From the NCBI RefSeq assembly GCF_003112555.1, contig NZ_BEWB01000008.1, forward strand, positions 186,001 to 250,000: a stretch of 64,000 nucleotides of DNA, read 5' to 3'. Each line of letters opens with the position of its first letter. Positions within the stretch are counted from its first letter, which is position 1. The notes beneath the pieces are model-generated. The model saw only the letters and a program-made list of their open reading frames with translations. It was not told where the DNA came from and did no database searches. The position numbers and the translations under genes were made by a program. The stretch is from Streptomyces coelicoflavus (lineage in GTDB: Bacteria; Actinomycetota; Actinomycetes; Streptomycetales; Streptomycetaceae). Shown piece after piece: positions 32,146 through 41,221 of this stretch.

Positions 32146-34536
32146 TCAGGCGGCTCCCGGCGGGCGGCCCGGCTCCCGGCCGAACATCGACCGCAGGCGT
32201 CGCGTGTGGTCCGGGTACCGTGCGCTCCCGGTCAGCGTGACCCCGGCGACGAGGCGGTGATCCGCGCTGGAGGCGGCCAACCGCAGTTCCAGCTCGCCCG
32301 GTTCGACCACGCGCCGGCCGTCCCGTCCGGTGAAGGAGGCGAGGTCGGCCGGGACCGTGGCACGCAGACGTACGGCCTCGCCCGGCTCCAGGTCGACCCG
32401 GGCATGGCCGACGAGACGCTGCACCGGCTGGACGACGGAGGCGACGGGATCGTGCAGGTACAGCTGGACGACCTCCGTTCCGGACCGTTCGCCCGTGTTG
32501 CGGACGGTGAAGGCGAGACGGAACTCGCCGTCCGTCGGTGCCTCCCGCACGTCGACCGTCAGGTCCGTCCAGTCGAAGCGCGTATAGGACAGGCCGTGGC
32601 CGAAGGCGAACGCGGGCGTCGGGTCGACGTTCGACACCGTGCCGGCGTGGGCGAGCCGCGCGCCGAGGTAGGTGGCCGGCTGCGAACCGGGCCCGCCGGG
32701 CACGCTGACCGGAAGCCGCCCGGAGGGATTGACGCGGCCACTGAGCACACCGGCGATCGCGCGCGTCCCCTCCTCCCCCGGAAAGAAGGACTGCACGATC
32801 GCGGCGCACTCCCCCACGGCACGGCCCAGTGCGTACGGCCGCCCCGCGAGCAGCACGGCGACCACGGGGGTCTCCTGGTCGAGCAGGGCGTCGAGCAGCT
32901 GTTGCTGCGCCCCCGGCAGCGCCAGCGTCTCGGCGTCGCACCCCTCACCGCTGGTGCCCCTCCCGAAGAGCCCGGCGCGGTCCCCGAGCACCACGACGGC
33001 GATGTCGGCCTCGCGTGCCACACGTGAGGCCTCCGGGATGCCGGTGAGCTCCCCGTCGTCGATCCCGGTGCCCCGGGAGAGCGTGATCTCGGCCTCGGGG
33101 AACTCTGCGGCGAGGGTGTCGCGCAGCGTCGGCAACTCGATGCCGTGCGGGGTCCCGGGGTGGCGGACGCCGATGTGCTGGGGGAAGGAGTAGCAGCCGA
33201 GTACGGCGGTGGGCTCGTCGGCGTTGGGACCGAGCAGGGCGATGCGGCGAGGCCGGTCCAGCGGCAGGGTGCCGTCGTTGCTCAGCAGCACCACCGCCTC
33301 CTGAGCGATCGTGCGGGCCAGTTGCCGGTTCTCCGGCGGGTCCAGGTCGATCCGGCCCCTCAGGGCTTCCGGATGGTCGAGATCCGCCCCTTCCAGTGCG
33401 GCCGGCACCGGATTCCAGTCCGGATCGAGCATGCCGAGCCGCGCCTTCTGCGTGAGTGTCCGGCGCAGGGCCCGGTCCACCAGCGCCTCCGGGACGCGCC
33501 CTGCTGCGACGGCCTCGGCCAGGGGAGCGCCGTACGTCTTGACGTTGGGCAGCTCGACGTCGACGCCCGCCCCCAGCGCCAGCGCGGCGGCGCCGGCCCA
33601 GTCGGCCGCCACGCCGTGCAGCGTCTTGAGGAAGGCGATGGCGAAGTAGTCGGCGACGACGGTGCCGTCGAAGCCCCAGGTGTCGCGCAGCAGCCCGGTG
33701 AGCAGGTCCTCGTCGGCCGCGGAGGGGACGCCGTCGGTGTCCGTGTACGCGTTCATCACGGACCGGGCGCCGCCTTCTCGTATCGCCATCTCGAACGGGG
33801 GCAGCAGGACGTCCGCCCGCTCGCGGGGGCCCATGGAGGAGGGCGCGAGGTTGCGGCCGGCGCGTGAGGCCGAGTAACCGGCGAAGTGCTTGAGGGTGGC
33901 GACGATCCCGGCCGACTCCAGCCCGCGCACGTAGGCCGTACCGACGGTGCCGACGAGGTACGGGTCCTCGCCGATGGTCTCCTCGACCCGGCCCCAGCGG
34001 GCGTCCCGCACCACGTCCAGGACGGGGGCGAGTCCCTGGTGGACGCCGACGGCGCGCATGTCGCGGCCGATGGCGGCGGCCATGCGCCCGACCAGGTCCG
34101 GGTCGAAGGTGGCACCCCAGGACAGCGGGACCGGATAGGCGGTCGCGCCCCAGGCGGCGAAGCCGGCCAGGCACTCGTCGTGGGCGAGCGCGGGAATGCC
34201 GAAGCGGTTCCCGGCGGCGATCCGGGCCTGGGTGCGGGCCAGGGAGAGCGCCCCCAGTGCCGGGTCGACCGGGACCGTCCCGAAGGGCCGGGTCAGCTGG
34301 CCCAGCCCGGTGGGCAGGAGCGCGTCGAGATCGACGGCCTCCTCCATGTCGTGCTGGTGCGGGGCCACTTCGTCGCCGTCGTCGGAGGCGCCCACCCAGA
34401 CTCCGTACAGCTGGGCGGTCTTCTCGGCGAGCGTCATCGCGGCGACGAGGGCGTCGACGCGTGCGGTGACGGAAACGGTGGTGTCGTTCCAGAGCGGGGC
34501 GGCGGTGGTGTTCTCTTCGGCCACGTTGGCGTTCAC
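32146..34536 (-). CDS. bxlA: GH3 beta-xylosidase
   Basis: The GTG at 34536 follows GGGAGGAAA and gives 796 residues without a signal peptide. GH3 features include 'LKHFAGYSASRAGRNLAPSS' and the nucleophile motif 'TVVADYFAIAF' (Asp 296), a second alpha/beta domain ('READIAVVVLGDRAGLFGRG') and a C-terminal fibronectin-III-like domain. The gene ends an operon of one binding protein and two permeases in the order known for bxlE-bxlF-bxlG-bxlA in Streptomyces thermoviolaceus, where BxlA is an intracellular beta-xylosidase. It probably cuts imported xylo-oligosaccharides to xylose. The symbol rests on order and family, not on a sequence comparison. Confidence 0.85.
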   Translation of the reverse strand: MNANVAEENTTAAPLWNDTTVSVTARVDALVAAMTLAEKTAQLYGVWVGASDDGDEVAPHQHDMEEAVDLDALLPTGLGQLTRPFGTVPVDPALGALSLARTQARIAAGNRFGIPALAHDECLAGFAAWGATAYPVPLSWGATFDPDLVGRMAAAIGRDMRAVGVHQGLAPVLDVVRDARWGRVEETIGEDPYLVGTVGTAYVRGLESAGIVATLKHFAGYSASRAGRNLAPSSMGPRERADVLLPPFEMAIREGGARSVMNAYTDTDGVPSAADEDLLTGLLRDTWGFDGTVVADYFAIAFLKTLHGVAADWAGAAALALGAGVDVELPNVKTYGAPLAEAVAAGRVPEALVDRALRRTLTQKARLGMLDPDWNPVPAALEGADLDHPEALRGRIDLDPPENRQLARTIAQEAVVLLSNDGTLPLDRPRRIALLGPNADEPTAVLGCYSFPQHIGVRHPGTPHGIELPTLRDTLAAEFPEAEITLSRGTGIDDGELTGIPEASRVAREADIAVVVLGDRAGLFGRGTSGEGCDAETLALPGAQQQLLDALLDQETPVVAVLLAGRPYALGRAVGECAAIVQSFFPGEEGTRAIAGVLSGRVNPSGRLPVSVPGGPGSQPATYLGARLAHAGTVSNVDPTPAFAFGHGLSYTRFDWTDLTVDVREAPTDGEFRLAFTVRNTGERSGTEVVQLYLHDPVASVVQPVQRLVGHARVDLEPGEAVRLRATVPADLASFTGRDGRRVVEPGELELRLAASSADHRLVAGVTLTGSARYPDHTRRLRSMFGREPGRPPGAA

Positions 34537-34558
34537 TTTCCTCCCACGTCGGCGTCGG

Positions 34559-35455
34559 TCAACGACTGAATCCGGCGGTCAGACCGCTCAGCAACTGGCG
34601 GCGGCCGAAGGCGTACAGGATCAGGACGGGCAGGGTGGTGAGGACGACGGCGGCCAGGACGGCGGGGACGTTGACCCCGTACTGGCCCTGGAAGGTCCAC
34701 AGCGCGAGGGGCAGGGTCCGGCGCTGCGGGCTCTGGGTGAGCACCAGTGGCAGCAGGAATCCGTTCCAGATGGTCAGTGCGTTGAAGATGGTCACGGTGA
34801 GAATGGCCGGTCGGGTGAGCGGTGCCGCCAGCCGCCACATCGTCGTCCATTCGCCGGCGCCGTCGACCCGCATCGAGTCGAACAGCTCTTTGGGCACGTC
34901 CCGGACGAAATTGGCCAGCACCAGCACCGACAGCGGGATGGCGAAGGCGACGGACGGCAGGATCAGCGCCAGCAGGCTGTCGTACAGCTGGAGTTTGATG
35001 ATGATCAGGTAGACGGGGATCACGGTCGCCTGCAGCGGGATGGCCAGGCCCATGAGGAACAGTCCGTTCATCGCGCGCAGTACCCGCATGCGCGGGCCTC
35101 GGACGATCGCGTAGGCCGCCATGAAGGAGAACACGACCGCCGGCACCACGGCACCCACCGTGACCACGACGCTGTTCGCGAAGTAGCGGACGAAGTCGGA
35201 CTCGATGACCAGCCGGTAGTTGTCCAGCGTCGGGTCGGCCGGAGGCACCAGCGGGTTCTCGGCGTAGTAGCGGCTCTGGGCCTTGAGACTGGTGATGAGG
35301 GTCCAGTACAGGGGTACGGCGACGACGACCAGCCAGAGCCAGCCCGCCAGGCCGCCGGCCCAGTTGCGCCGGCCGGTCGTCCGGGGCGAGCGGTGTGGCC
35401 GGCCGCGCTCGGCGGCCTCGGGCGGCCGTCGCGCCTCGGGCAGTGTGGTGGTCAC
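34559..35455 (-). CDS. bxlG: Xylo-oligosaccharide ABC transporter permease
   Basis: A MalG-type permease of 298 residues starting at the GTG at 35455, one base after the stop of the upstream permease. The first membrane segment is 'GGLAGWLWLVVVAVPLYWTL'. The EAA loop is 'DSMRVDGAGEWTTMWRLAAP', in which the usual Glu-Ala-Ala is replaced by Asp-Ser-Met, and the C-terminus 'GRRQLLSGLTAGFSR' is typical. It partners the bxlF-type permease. No ATPase is encoded nearby. Confidence 0.87.
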   Translation of the reverse strand: MTTTLPEARRPPEAAERGRPHRSPRTTGRRNWAGGLAGWLWLVVVAVPLYWTLITSLKAQSRYYAENPLVPPADPTLDNYRLVIESDFVRYFANSVVVTVGAVVPAVVFSFMAAYAIVRGPRMRVLRAMNGLFLMGLAIPLQATVIPVYLIIIKLQLYDSLLALILPSVAFAIPLSVLVLANFVRDVPKELFDSMRVDGAGEWTTMWRLAAPLTRPAILTVTIFNALTIWNGFLLPLVLTQSPQRRTLPLALWTFQGQYGVNVPAVLAAVVLTTLPVLILYAFGRRQLLSGLTAGFSR

Positions 35456-35456
35456 C

Positions 35457-36359
35457 TCAGGCTCCCTCGAGTTGGCTCGCGCCGGCGTCCCGGCCCCCGA
35501 GCCTGCGCAGCAGCAGCGCGAGGGCCAGACCCACCAGGACCAGAATGACGGCGATGACGCTGGCCGGTCCCATCAGGCCGGCCTGGAATCCCCGCTTGTA
35601 CATGTCCAGTGCGAGCACCCGGGTGGCGTCCCCGGGACCGCCCTCGGTCAGCACGAAGATGAGGTCGAAGAATGTCAGCGACCCCACCACCATCAGCGTG
35701 GACGAGGTGATGACGGTGTACCTCAGCTGGGGCAGGGTGATGCTGAAGAACTGCCGGACGCGTCCGGCCCCGTCCAGCTGTGCCGCCTCGTAGAGGGACT
35801 TGGGTATCTGTTGAACGCCGCCTTGGTAGATCAGGGAATGGAACGGGACGAACTGCCAGGAGACGACGAAGACGACGACACCGAACGCGAGCCCCGGCCG
35901 CCCCAGCCAGTCCTGGATCAGCAGCGGTAGCTTCAGCCCCGCCCCGAGCCCGAAGTTGGGGTCCAGCAGCGCCTTGTACGCGATCGCGATGGCGGCGGAG
36001 CTGAGCATCAGGGGGATGAAGTAGACCACTCCCAGCACGGCGCGGTACCGCTGGCGGCCCGCCAGGAACGTCCCGAGAAGAATGCTCAGCGGCGTCTGAA
36101 CGGCCCAGGAAACGGCCATCACCAGGAACGTCACCCACAGGGCGTGCGGCAGCCCGGGGTCGGTGAGCACCGCGCGCCAACTGTCCAGCCCCGAGCCGTG
36201 GATGGTGCCGATCCCGTCCCAGGTGGTGAAGCTCAGCGCGAAGACACCGACGAGCGGAACCACCGCGAAGCCGACGAAGACCACCAGCGCGGGCGTCGCC
36301 AGCCACGGCAGGATGCTGCGCGGTGGGCGACCGGGCGACTGGCCCGTGTGTGAGCTCAT
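35457..36359 (-). CDS. bxlF: Xylo-oligosaccharide ABC transporter permease
   Basis: The ATG at 36359 overlaps the binding-protein stop as ATGA and gives 300 residues; the longer open frame to 36605 lies inside the binding-protein gene. Membrane segments begin with 'ILPWLATPALVVFVGFAVVP'. The ATPase-contact loop reads 'YEAAQLDGAGRVRQFFSITL'. It is a MalF-type subunit lacking the very long periplasmic loop, typical of oligosaccharide importers in actinobacteria. Confidence 0.88.
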   Translation of the reverse strand: MSSHTGQSPGRPPRSILPWLATPALVVFVGFAVVPLVGVFALSFTTWDGIGTIHGSGLDSWRAVLTDPGLPHALWVTFLVMAVSWAVQTPLSILLGTFLAGRQRYRAVLGVVYFIPLMLSSAAIAIAYKALLDPNFGLGAGLKLPLLIQDWLGRPGLAFGVVVFVVSWQFVPFHSLIYQGGVQQIPKSLYEAAQLDGAGRVRQFFSITLPQLRYTVITSSTLMVVGSLTFFDLIFVLTEGGPGDATRVLALDMYKRGFQAGLMGPASVIAVILVLVGLALALLLRRLGGRDAGASQLEGA

Positions 36360-37666
36360 GTGCCGATGACCGCGTTGAGGTTGCGGGCGAACTGCTGCGG
36401 CGAGACGGACAACTGAAACAACTTGGCGACGTTGTCCAGCAGGGTCTCGGCGGCCGTCGGGCTGAGTGCCTGGTCCCAGGACTGAACGAAGGTCTTGGCC
36501 TTGCTGGCGATGCCGTAGTTGACCTGGAGGAAGTCGGCGCTCTTGGAGGCGGCCAGGAGCTTCTCCGTGCCGACCCGGACCGGAACGGACCCGTTGTCGA
36601 TCCACGCCTTCACCTCGGCGTCCTGGAGGACACCGGTCGCGAAGAACTCCTTGGCGATCTTCTTCTCCTCCTCGGTGGCCTTGGCGGAGAGGGAGAGGTA
36701 CTGGGCGGGATTGCCGACCGCGTTGCTCGGATCGCCCTTGCCGCCGTCGACGGGCGGGAAGTTCATGTAGCCGAGGCTGCCACTGGGGACGAAGTCACCG
36801 CCGTCGGCCTGCTGGATGCCGTACGACCAGGCGCCGTGCAGCATCATCGCGGCCTTGTCGGTGTAGAGCAGCGCCTGGTCCGCGTTGGAGTCCGCGGTGA
36901 TGGACGAGAAGCCCTTGATGAACCCGTCGGCCTCGACCAGCTCCTGCACCCTGGTCAGCGCGGTGATGGCGTCCGGGTGCGACCAGGCGTCCTTCTGGCC
37001 GTCGATGACGGCCTGGAACACCTCGGGACCGCCGATCCGGTCGAACAGGAACTCCAGCCACATCATGTTCGTCCACCGGGACTGCCCACCGAGGGCGAAC
37101 GGCGCTATGCCCTTCGCGTTGAACCGGGGCACCAGCGCCATGATGTCGTCCCAGGACTCCGGTGGCTCCGCGCCGGCCTTCTCGAAGACCCTCTTGTTGT
37201 AGTAGAGGACGATCGGCTGCACGGCGTCGCACGGCACCGCGTAGATCTTGCCGTCCACGGTCGCCGCGCCGAAGGACGACGGGAAGCGTGACTGCTTGAC
37301 CTCGGGATGCTGGTCGAACCACGAGGTGAGGTCGTCGACCTGGCCGGCTTCCGCATAGGTGCGCAGCGTCCCGCCGCCCCAGCCCCAGATGACGGTGGGC
37401 GCCTGCCCGGCGCCGATGGCCGTCTTGATCTTGGTCTTGTAGGCGTCGTTCTGGAAGGTCGTGTCCTTGATCTCGCTGTCCGGGTGGGCCTTGTTGAAGG
37501 CGTCCACCGCACCGGCTCGGACGCCTTCCTGCGGTTGGCCGTTCAGGTACCAGTACGTGGCTCCGCCGCCGCTCTTGCCGGGGCCCGACGAGCCACAGGC
37601 CGCCAGCGCCGCGGAGACCGGCAGGCCGGCGGCCATGCCTAGGAGAGTACGTCGGGAGAGCGCCAT
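36356..37666 (-). CDS. bxlE: Xylo-oligosaccharide-binding lipoprotein
   Basis: The ATG at 37666 has GGAGA seven bases upstream and gives 436 residues; the ATG at 37681 would only add MRRKD. The signal has both a twin arginine ('ALSRRTLLGMAAG') and a lipobox ('AALAAC'), so it is a Tat-type lipoprotein candidate. The mature part is a family-1 solute-binding protein ('THPDSEIKDTTF'-like region, 'TVIWGWGGGTLRTYAEAGQV'). Tryptophan and glycine-rich stretches fit a sugar-binding cleft. It is the first gene of the bxl-type operon and lies behind a promoter with a perfect TTGACA box and a TTTCGAAA site. Confidence 0.88.
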   Translation of the reverse strand: MALSRRTLLGMAAGLPVSAALAACGSSGPGKSGGGATYWYLNGQPQEGVRAGAVDAFNKAHPDSEIKDTTFQNDAYKTKIKTAIGAGQAPTVIWGWGGGTLRTYAEAGQVDDLTSWFDQHPEVKQSRFPSSFGAATVDGKIYAVPCDAVQPIVLYYNKRVFEKAGAEPPESWDDIMALVPRFNAKGIAPFALGGQSRWTNMMWLEFLFDRIGGPEVFQAVIDGQKDAWSHPDAITALTRVQELVEADGFIKGFSSITADSNADQALLYTDKAAMMLHGAWSYGIQQADGGDFVPSGSLGYMNFPPVDGGKGDPSNAVGNPAQYLSLSAKATEEEKKIAKEFFATGVLQDAEVKAWIDNGSVPVRVGTEKLLAASKSADFLQVNYGIASKAKTFVQSWDQALSPTAAETLLDNVAKLFQLSVSPQQFARNLNAVIGT

Positions 37667-37720
37667 GTCTTTTCTCCGCACCCGAGAGCCGTCGGCTTCT
37701 CGTGACTCGTGGTGAAAGGT

Positions 37721-37728
37721 TTTCGAAA
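37721..37728. promoter_or_regulatory. TTTCGAAA site between promoter and bxlE start
   Basis: The 8-bp palindrome TTTCGAAA lies about 20-30 bp downstream of the predicted bxlE transcription start, in the untranslated leader. It shares the TTTCG/CGAAA half-sites with the larger operator at 37867-37883. Confidence 0.55.
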
Positions 37729-37754
37729 GTGCCTTCTCCGAGCTCTGCTCATGA

Positions 37755-37784
37755 AAGTTAGGGAGCAGACTGACAGGGTGTCAA
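37755..37784 (-). promoter_or_regulatory. Predicted bxlE promoter
   Basis: On the minus strand the -35 box is the consensus TTGACA (37779-37784) and the -10 box is TAACTT (37755-37760), separated by 18 bp. It is oriented towards bxlE. The inverted repeat TGACA-GGG-TGTCA (37771-37783) overlaps the -35 box. Confidence 0.6.
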
Positions 37785-37866
37785 GGTACGTGCGGAGGCG
37801 TTCTCCTGCCTCAAGAATCGTTGCCATGACTGGTGCTTGACGATCCCCAAGGAGCTCCGACAGCCC

Positions 37867-37883
37867 CGAAACAGTTTCGAAAC
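37867..37883. promoter_or_regulatory. BxlR-type operator in bxlE-bxlR intergenic region
   Basis: CGAAAC-A-GTTTCG (37867-37879) is a perfect inverted repeat and overlaps a second perfect palindrome, GTTTCGAAAC (37874-37883), so three half-sites are arrayed. The BxlR repressor of S. thermoviolaceus is reported to bind inverted CGAA/TTCG sequences. The position upstream of the LacI gene at 38011 and of the divergent operon fits joint repression. Confidence 0.75.
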
Positions 37884-38010
37884 GCATGACTGACGGGCAG
37901 AGAAGGTGGGGTGACACGAGTCGCGTTGCCATACTGTTGACCGGTTCCACCCGCGTTGCCGGCCGACCGGCGACTCACCACACGGTGGACGTACCCGTGG
38001 GAGGGAACCG

Positions 38011-39039
38011 ATGCGACCGGACGCGAGGCGCACCACCTTGGCGGACATCGCACGAGCGGCCGGGGTGTCCGTGGCTACGGTGTCCAAGGTGGTCAACGGC
38101 CGCGGTGACGTGGCACCGCAGACCCGCACCCGGGTGCAGGAACTGCTGCACCTGCACGACTACCTCGCTCCCGTGTTCCGGCACACGGAGGCGGTGGAAA
38201 ACCCCACCATCGAGGTGCAGTTCAGGGGTGGACTGAAGTCGTACGTGGCCGAGACCCTGGAAGGGATCATCGATTCGGCCTCCGAGTCCGGGGCCTCGGT
38301 GGTGATCAGCAAGGCATCCGGCGCCCCGCACTGGGCCCGGGATCTGGTCTCGGCCGGGCGTCGTGCCGTCATCGCGGTCACCAGCGTGTACACCACGGCG
38401 CACCTGAACGAACTGGCCCGGTCCGGGCTGCCCCTGGTGGTGCTGGACCCGTTGCACCTTCCGGACAGCCGGATCCACAGTGTCGGGGCCACCAACTTCG
38501 CGGGCGGCCTGGCCGCCACCCGGCACCTGCTCTCCCTCGGCCACCGCCGGATCTCCTATCTCGGCGGACCCTCCATGGCCGTGTGCAACCAGGCACGCCT
38601 GCACGGCTATCGCGCCGCCATGGAGGCGGGCGGCGTCCCCGTTCCCGATGCCTGCACCCGGCCGGGAGACTTCACCTACGAGACCGGACTGCTCGGAGGC
38701 GCGGCGCTGCTGGACCTGGACGAACCACCCACCGCGGTCTTCGCGGGCAACGACGAGATCGCCGTCGGTGTCGTCGAGGCCGCCCGTGCCCGAGGTCTGC
38801 GCGTCCCGGAGGACCTGAGTGTGGTCGGCTTCGACGACACGAGCCTCGCCCGGACGGCGTCGCCACCCCTCACCACCGTCCGCCAGCCCCTGCGGGAGAT
38901 GGGCGGTGCCGCCCTGCGCACCGCTCTCCGGCTCGCCAACGGCGAGCGGGTCGATTCCCACCACATCGAGCTCGCCACCGAACTCGTGGTACGCGCCTCC
39001 ACGGCGCCGCCCCGCGCGGCGACTCCCGAGCGCGGGTAG
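38011..39039 (+). CDS. bxlR: LacI-family repressor of xylo-oligosaccharide operon
   Basis: The ATG at 38011 follows GGGAGGGA and gives 342 residues. The LacI helix-turn-helix is at residues 8-28 ('TLADIARAAGVSVATVSKVV'), and the sensor domain ends with 'VVGFDDTSLARTASPPLTTV' and 'ELATELVVRAS'. The start 'MRPDARRTTLADIARAAGVS' and the divergent placement from the binding-protein gene match the bxlR arrangement. Xylobiose or related sugars are the expected inducers, from the known family member. The gene name rests on context. Confidence 0.87.
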   Translation: MRPDARRTTLADIARAAGVSVATVSKVVNGRGDVAPQTRTRVQELLHLHDYLAPVFRHTEAVENPTIEVQFRGGLKSYVAETLEGIIDSASESGASVVISKASGAPHWARDLVSAGRRAVIAVTSVYTTAHLNELARSGLPLVVLDPLHLPDSRIHSVGATNFAGGLAATRHLLSLGHRRISYLGGPSMAVCNQARLHGYRAAMEAGGVPVPDACTRPGDFTYETGLLGGAALLDLDEPPTAVFAGNDEIAVGVVEAARARGLRVPEDLSVVGFDDTSLARTASPPLTTVRQPLREMGGAALRTALRLANGERVDSHHIELATELVVRASTAPPRAATPERG

Positions 39040-39108
39040 CCGCGGAGGAAGGGGCCGGGTCTCGAGGACCGACGCCACACGGAAGCCCGCGGTTCGGCAC
39101 CCCGGTCA

Positions 39109-39139
39109 GGCACCCCCACGCCCGGGGCGTGAGGGTGCC
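39109..39139. terminator. Hairpin between convergent bxlR and EF-G-like genes
   Basis: GGCACCCCCACGCCC and GGGCGTGAGGGTGCC form a 15-bp stem with one mismatch and almost no loop (39109-39139). It lies between the two convergent stops and can act in both directions. Confidence 0.7.
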
Positions 39140-39148
39140 GCGCCGCGC

Positions 39149-41221
39149 CTACCGCGCGGTCGTCACGGCCGTCGCCGGCGCCGGCGCGTAGCCGGTGGGC
39201 CGGGCCGTGAAGGTGCCGCGGCCCTGGGTGCGGCTGCGCAGCCGGGTCGCGTAACCGAACAGCTCGGCCAGCGGCACGGTGGCGGTGACCACCGCCGCGC
39301 CGCCCCGCGTGCCGGAGCCGGTGACCCGGCCGCGGCGCGCGGCGAGGTCACCGAGCACACCGCCGACCGCGTCCTCGGGCACGGTGACCGTGACGTCCAC
39401 GACCGGTTCCAGCAGGACCATGGCCGAGGCGCGCAGGGCGTCGCGGAGACCGAACCGGCCGGCGGTGCGGAAGGCCGTGTCCGAGGAGTCCTTCACATGG
39501 GTCTGACCGTCGGTGAGCGTGACCCTCAGGCCGGTCACCGGGTGACCGCCGAGCGGACCCTCGGCGAGCGCGTCCCGGCAGCCCGCCTCGACGGCCCGGA
39601 CGTACTCCTGCGGCACGCGTCCGCCGGCGACCGTGGAACGGAACACGAAACCGGCCCCGCGTTCAGTGGCCTCGTCGCCGTCCGCCTCCCACGGCTCCAC
39701 GTCGAGCACGACGTGCGCGAACTGCCCCGCGCCGCCGTCCTGTTTGACGTGCCGGTGGACGAAACCGGTGACGCCTTCGCCGACCGTCTCGCGGTACGCC
39801 ACTCCGGGGCGGCCCACCGAGACCTCGAGGCCGAACTCGCGCCGGACGCGTTCCATGGCGACCTCCAAGTGCAGTTCGCCCATGCCCGACAGCACGGTCT
39901 GCCCGGTCTCCGGGTCGGTCCGCACGGCGAGCGAGGGGTCCTCCTCGGTCAGCCGGGCGAGTGCCGAGGCCAGCCGGTCGGTGTCGGTGGAGCGCCGGGC
40001 CTCCACGGCCACGTGCACGACCGGTTCGGCGACGCCCGGGGGTTCCAGAAGCAGGGGGGCGCCCGGTGCGCACAGGGTCGAGCCGGCGCGGGCCGACTTC
40101 AGCCCGACCACGGCGACGATGTCCCCGGCGACCGCACGGTCCAGCGGATCGTGCCGGTCGGCCCGTACCCGCAGGATGCGGCCGACGCGCTCGGTGCGGC
40201 GCGTACCCGCGTCCCACACGGTGTCTCCCTTCTCGATCGTGCCCGAGTACACCCGCAGGTACGTCAGCCGTCCCGTCGGGGTGGCGTTCACCTTGAACGC
40301 CAGTGCCGCCATCGGCGCCGCCGGGTCGGCGGTCCGTTCCTCCTCCGTGCCGTCGTGGGTGCCGTGCACCGGGGGTACGTCCAGCGGCGAGGGCAGGTAC
40401 GCCACCACGGCGTCCAGCAGCGGTTCGACGCCTCGGTTGCGGTAGGCCGAGCCGCACAGGACGACCACGCCGTCGCCGGTGCGGGTCAGGTCGCGCAGGG
40501 CGGCGGCGAGGGTGGCCGCGGTGAGCGTCTCCCGGTCGCAGAACTCCTCCAGCGCGGCCGGATGGCGTTCGGCGACCGCCTCCTCCAGCAGGCGTCGCCT
40601 GCGCGCCGCCTCCTCGCGCAGGGCGTCGGGGACCGGCCCCTCCCCGGCCGTCTCCGCGCCGTCGGCCCAGACCAGGGCGCGCATGCGCACCAGGTCGACG
40701 ACGCCGGTGAAGCGGTGCTCCGCGCCGATGGGCAACTGCACCACCAGCGGTGCGGGGTGCAGCCGTTCGCGGATGGAGGCGACGGCGGTGTCGAGGTCGG
40801 CGCCCGTGCGGTCCATCTTGTTGACGAACGCGATCCTCGGCACGCCGTGCCGGTCGGCCTGCCGCCACACCGACTCGCTCTGCGGCTCCACTCCCGCGAC
40901 CGCGTCGAACACGGCGACCGCGCCGTCCAGCACGCGCAGCGAACGCTCGACCTCGTCGGCGAAGTCGACGTGCCCCGGGGTGTCGATGAGGTTGATCCGG
41001 TGACCGTCCCACGAGCAGCTGACGGCCGCGGCGAAGATGGTGATGCCGCGGTCGCGTTCCTGCGGGTCGAAGTCGGTGACGGTGGTGCCGTCGTGGACCT
41101 CGCCGCGCTTGTGGGTGGTGCCGGTGGTGTAGAGGATCCGCTCGGTGACGGTGGTCTTGCCGGCGTCGACGTGGGCGAGGATGCCCAGGTTGCGGACGGT
41201 GGCGAGCGGGTTGGTGCGCAT
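39149..41221 (-). CDS. EF-G-like translational GTPase (second elongation factor G)
   Basis: The ATG at 41221 (MRTNPLATVRNLGILAHVDA) gives 690 residues; the open frame to 41287 adds nothing conserved. GTPase motifs are complete: G1 'AHVDAGKTT', G2 'RGIT', G3 'DTPGHVDF', G4 'NKMD'. Domain II ('LAFKVNATPTGRLTYLRVYS'), domain III ('MGELHLEVAMERVRREFGLE'), domain IV with 'HVKQDGGAGQFAHV' and domain V ('ARRGRVTGSGTRG') follow in order. Lone EF-G copies outside the str operon can act in ribosome recycling, stress translation or antibiotic protection. It is close in length to canonical EF-G. There is no rpsL, rpsG or tuf nearby, so it is a paralogue and not the main factor. Confidence 0.92.
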   Translation of the reverse strand: MRTNPLATVRNLGILAHVDAGKTTVTERILYTTGTTHKRGEVHDGTTVTDFDPQERDRGITIFAAAVSCSWDGHRINLIDTPGHVDFADEVERSLRVLDGAVAVFDAVAGVEPQSESVWRQADRHGVPRIAFVNKMDRTGADLDTAVASIRERLHPAPLVVQLPIGAEHRFTGVVDLVRMRALVWADGAETAGEGPVPDALREEAARRRRLLEEAVAERHPAALEEFCDRETLTAATLAAALRDLTRTGDGVVVLCGSAYRNRGVEPLLDAVVAYLPSPLDVPPVHGTHDGTEEERTADPAAPMAALAFKVNATPTGRLTYLRVYSGTIEKGDTVWDAGTRRTERVGRILRVRADRHDPLDRAVAGDIVAVVGLKSARAGSTLCAPGAPLLLEPPGVAEPVVHVAVEARRSTDTDRLASALARLTEEDPSLAVRTDPETGQTVLSGMGELHLEVAMERVRREFGLEVSVGRPGVAYRETVGEGVTGFVHRHVKQDGGAGQFAHVVLDVEPWEADGDEATERGAGFVFRSTVAGGRVPQEYVRAVEAGCRDALAEGPLGGHPVTGLRVTLTDGQTHVKDSSDTAFRTAGRFGLRDALRASAMVLLEPVVDVTVTVPEDAVGGVLGDLAARRGRVTGSGTRGGAAVVTATVPLAELFGYATRLRSRTQGRGTFTARPTGYAPAPATAVTTAR

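Noticed and set aside
39149..41221. Tetracycline ribosomal-protection protein
   Set aside because: Family resemblance alone does not show this; it is equally close in motifs to ordinary EF-G, and no resistance gene or regulator adjoins it.
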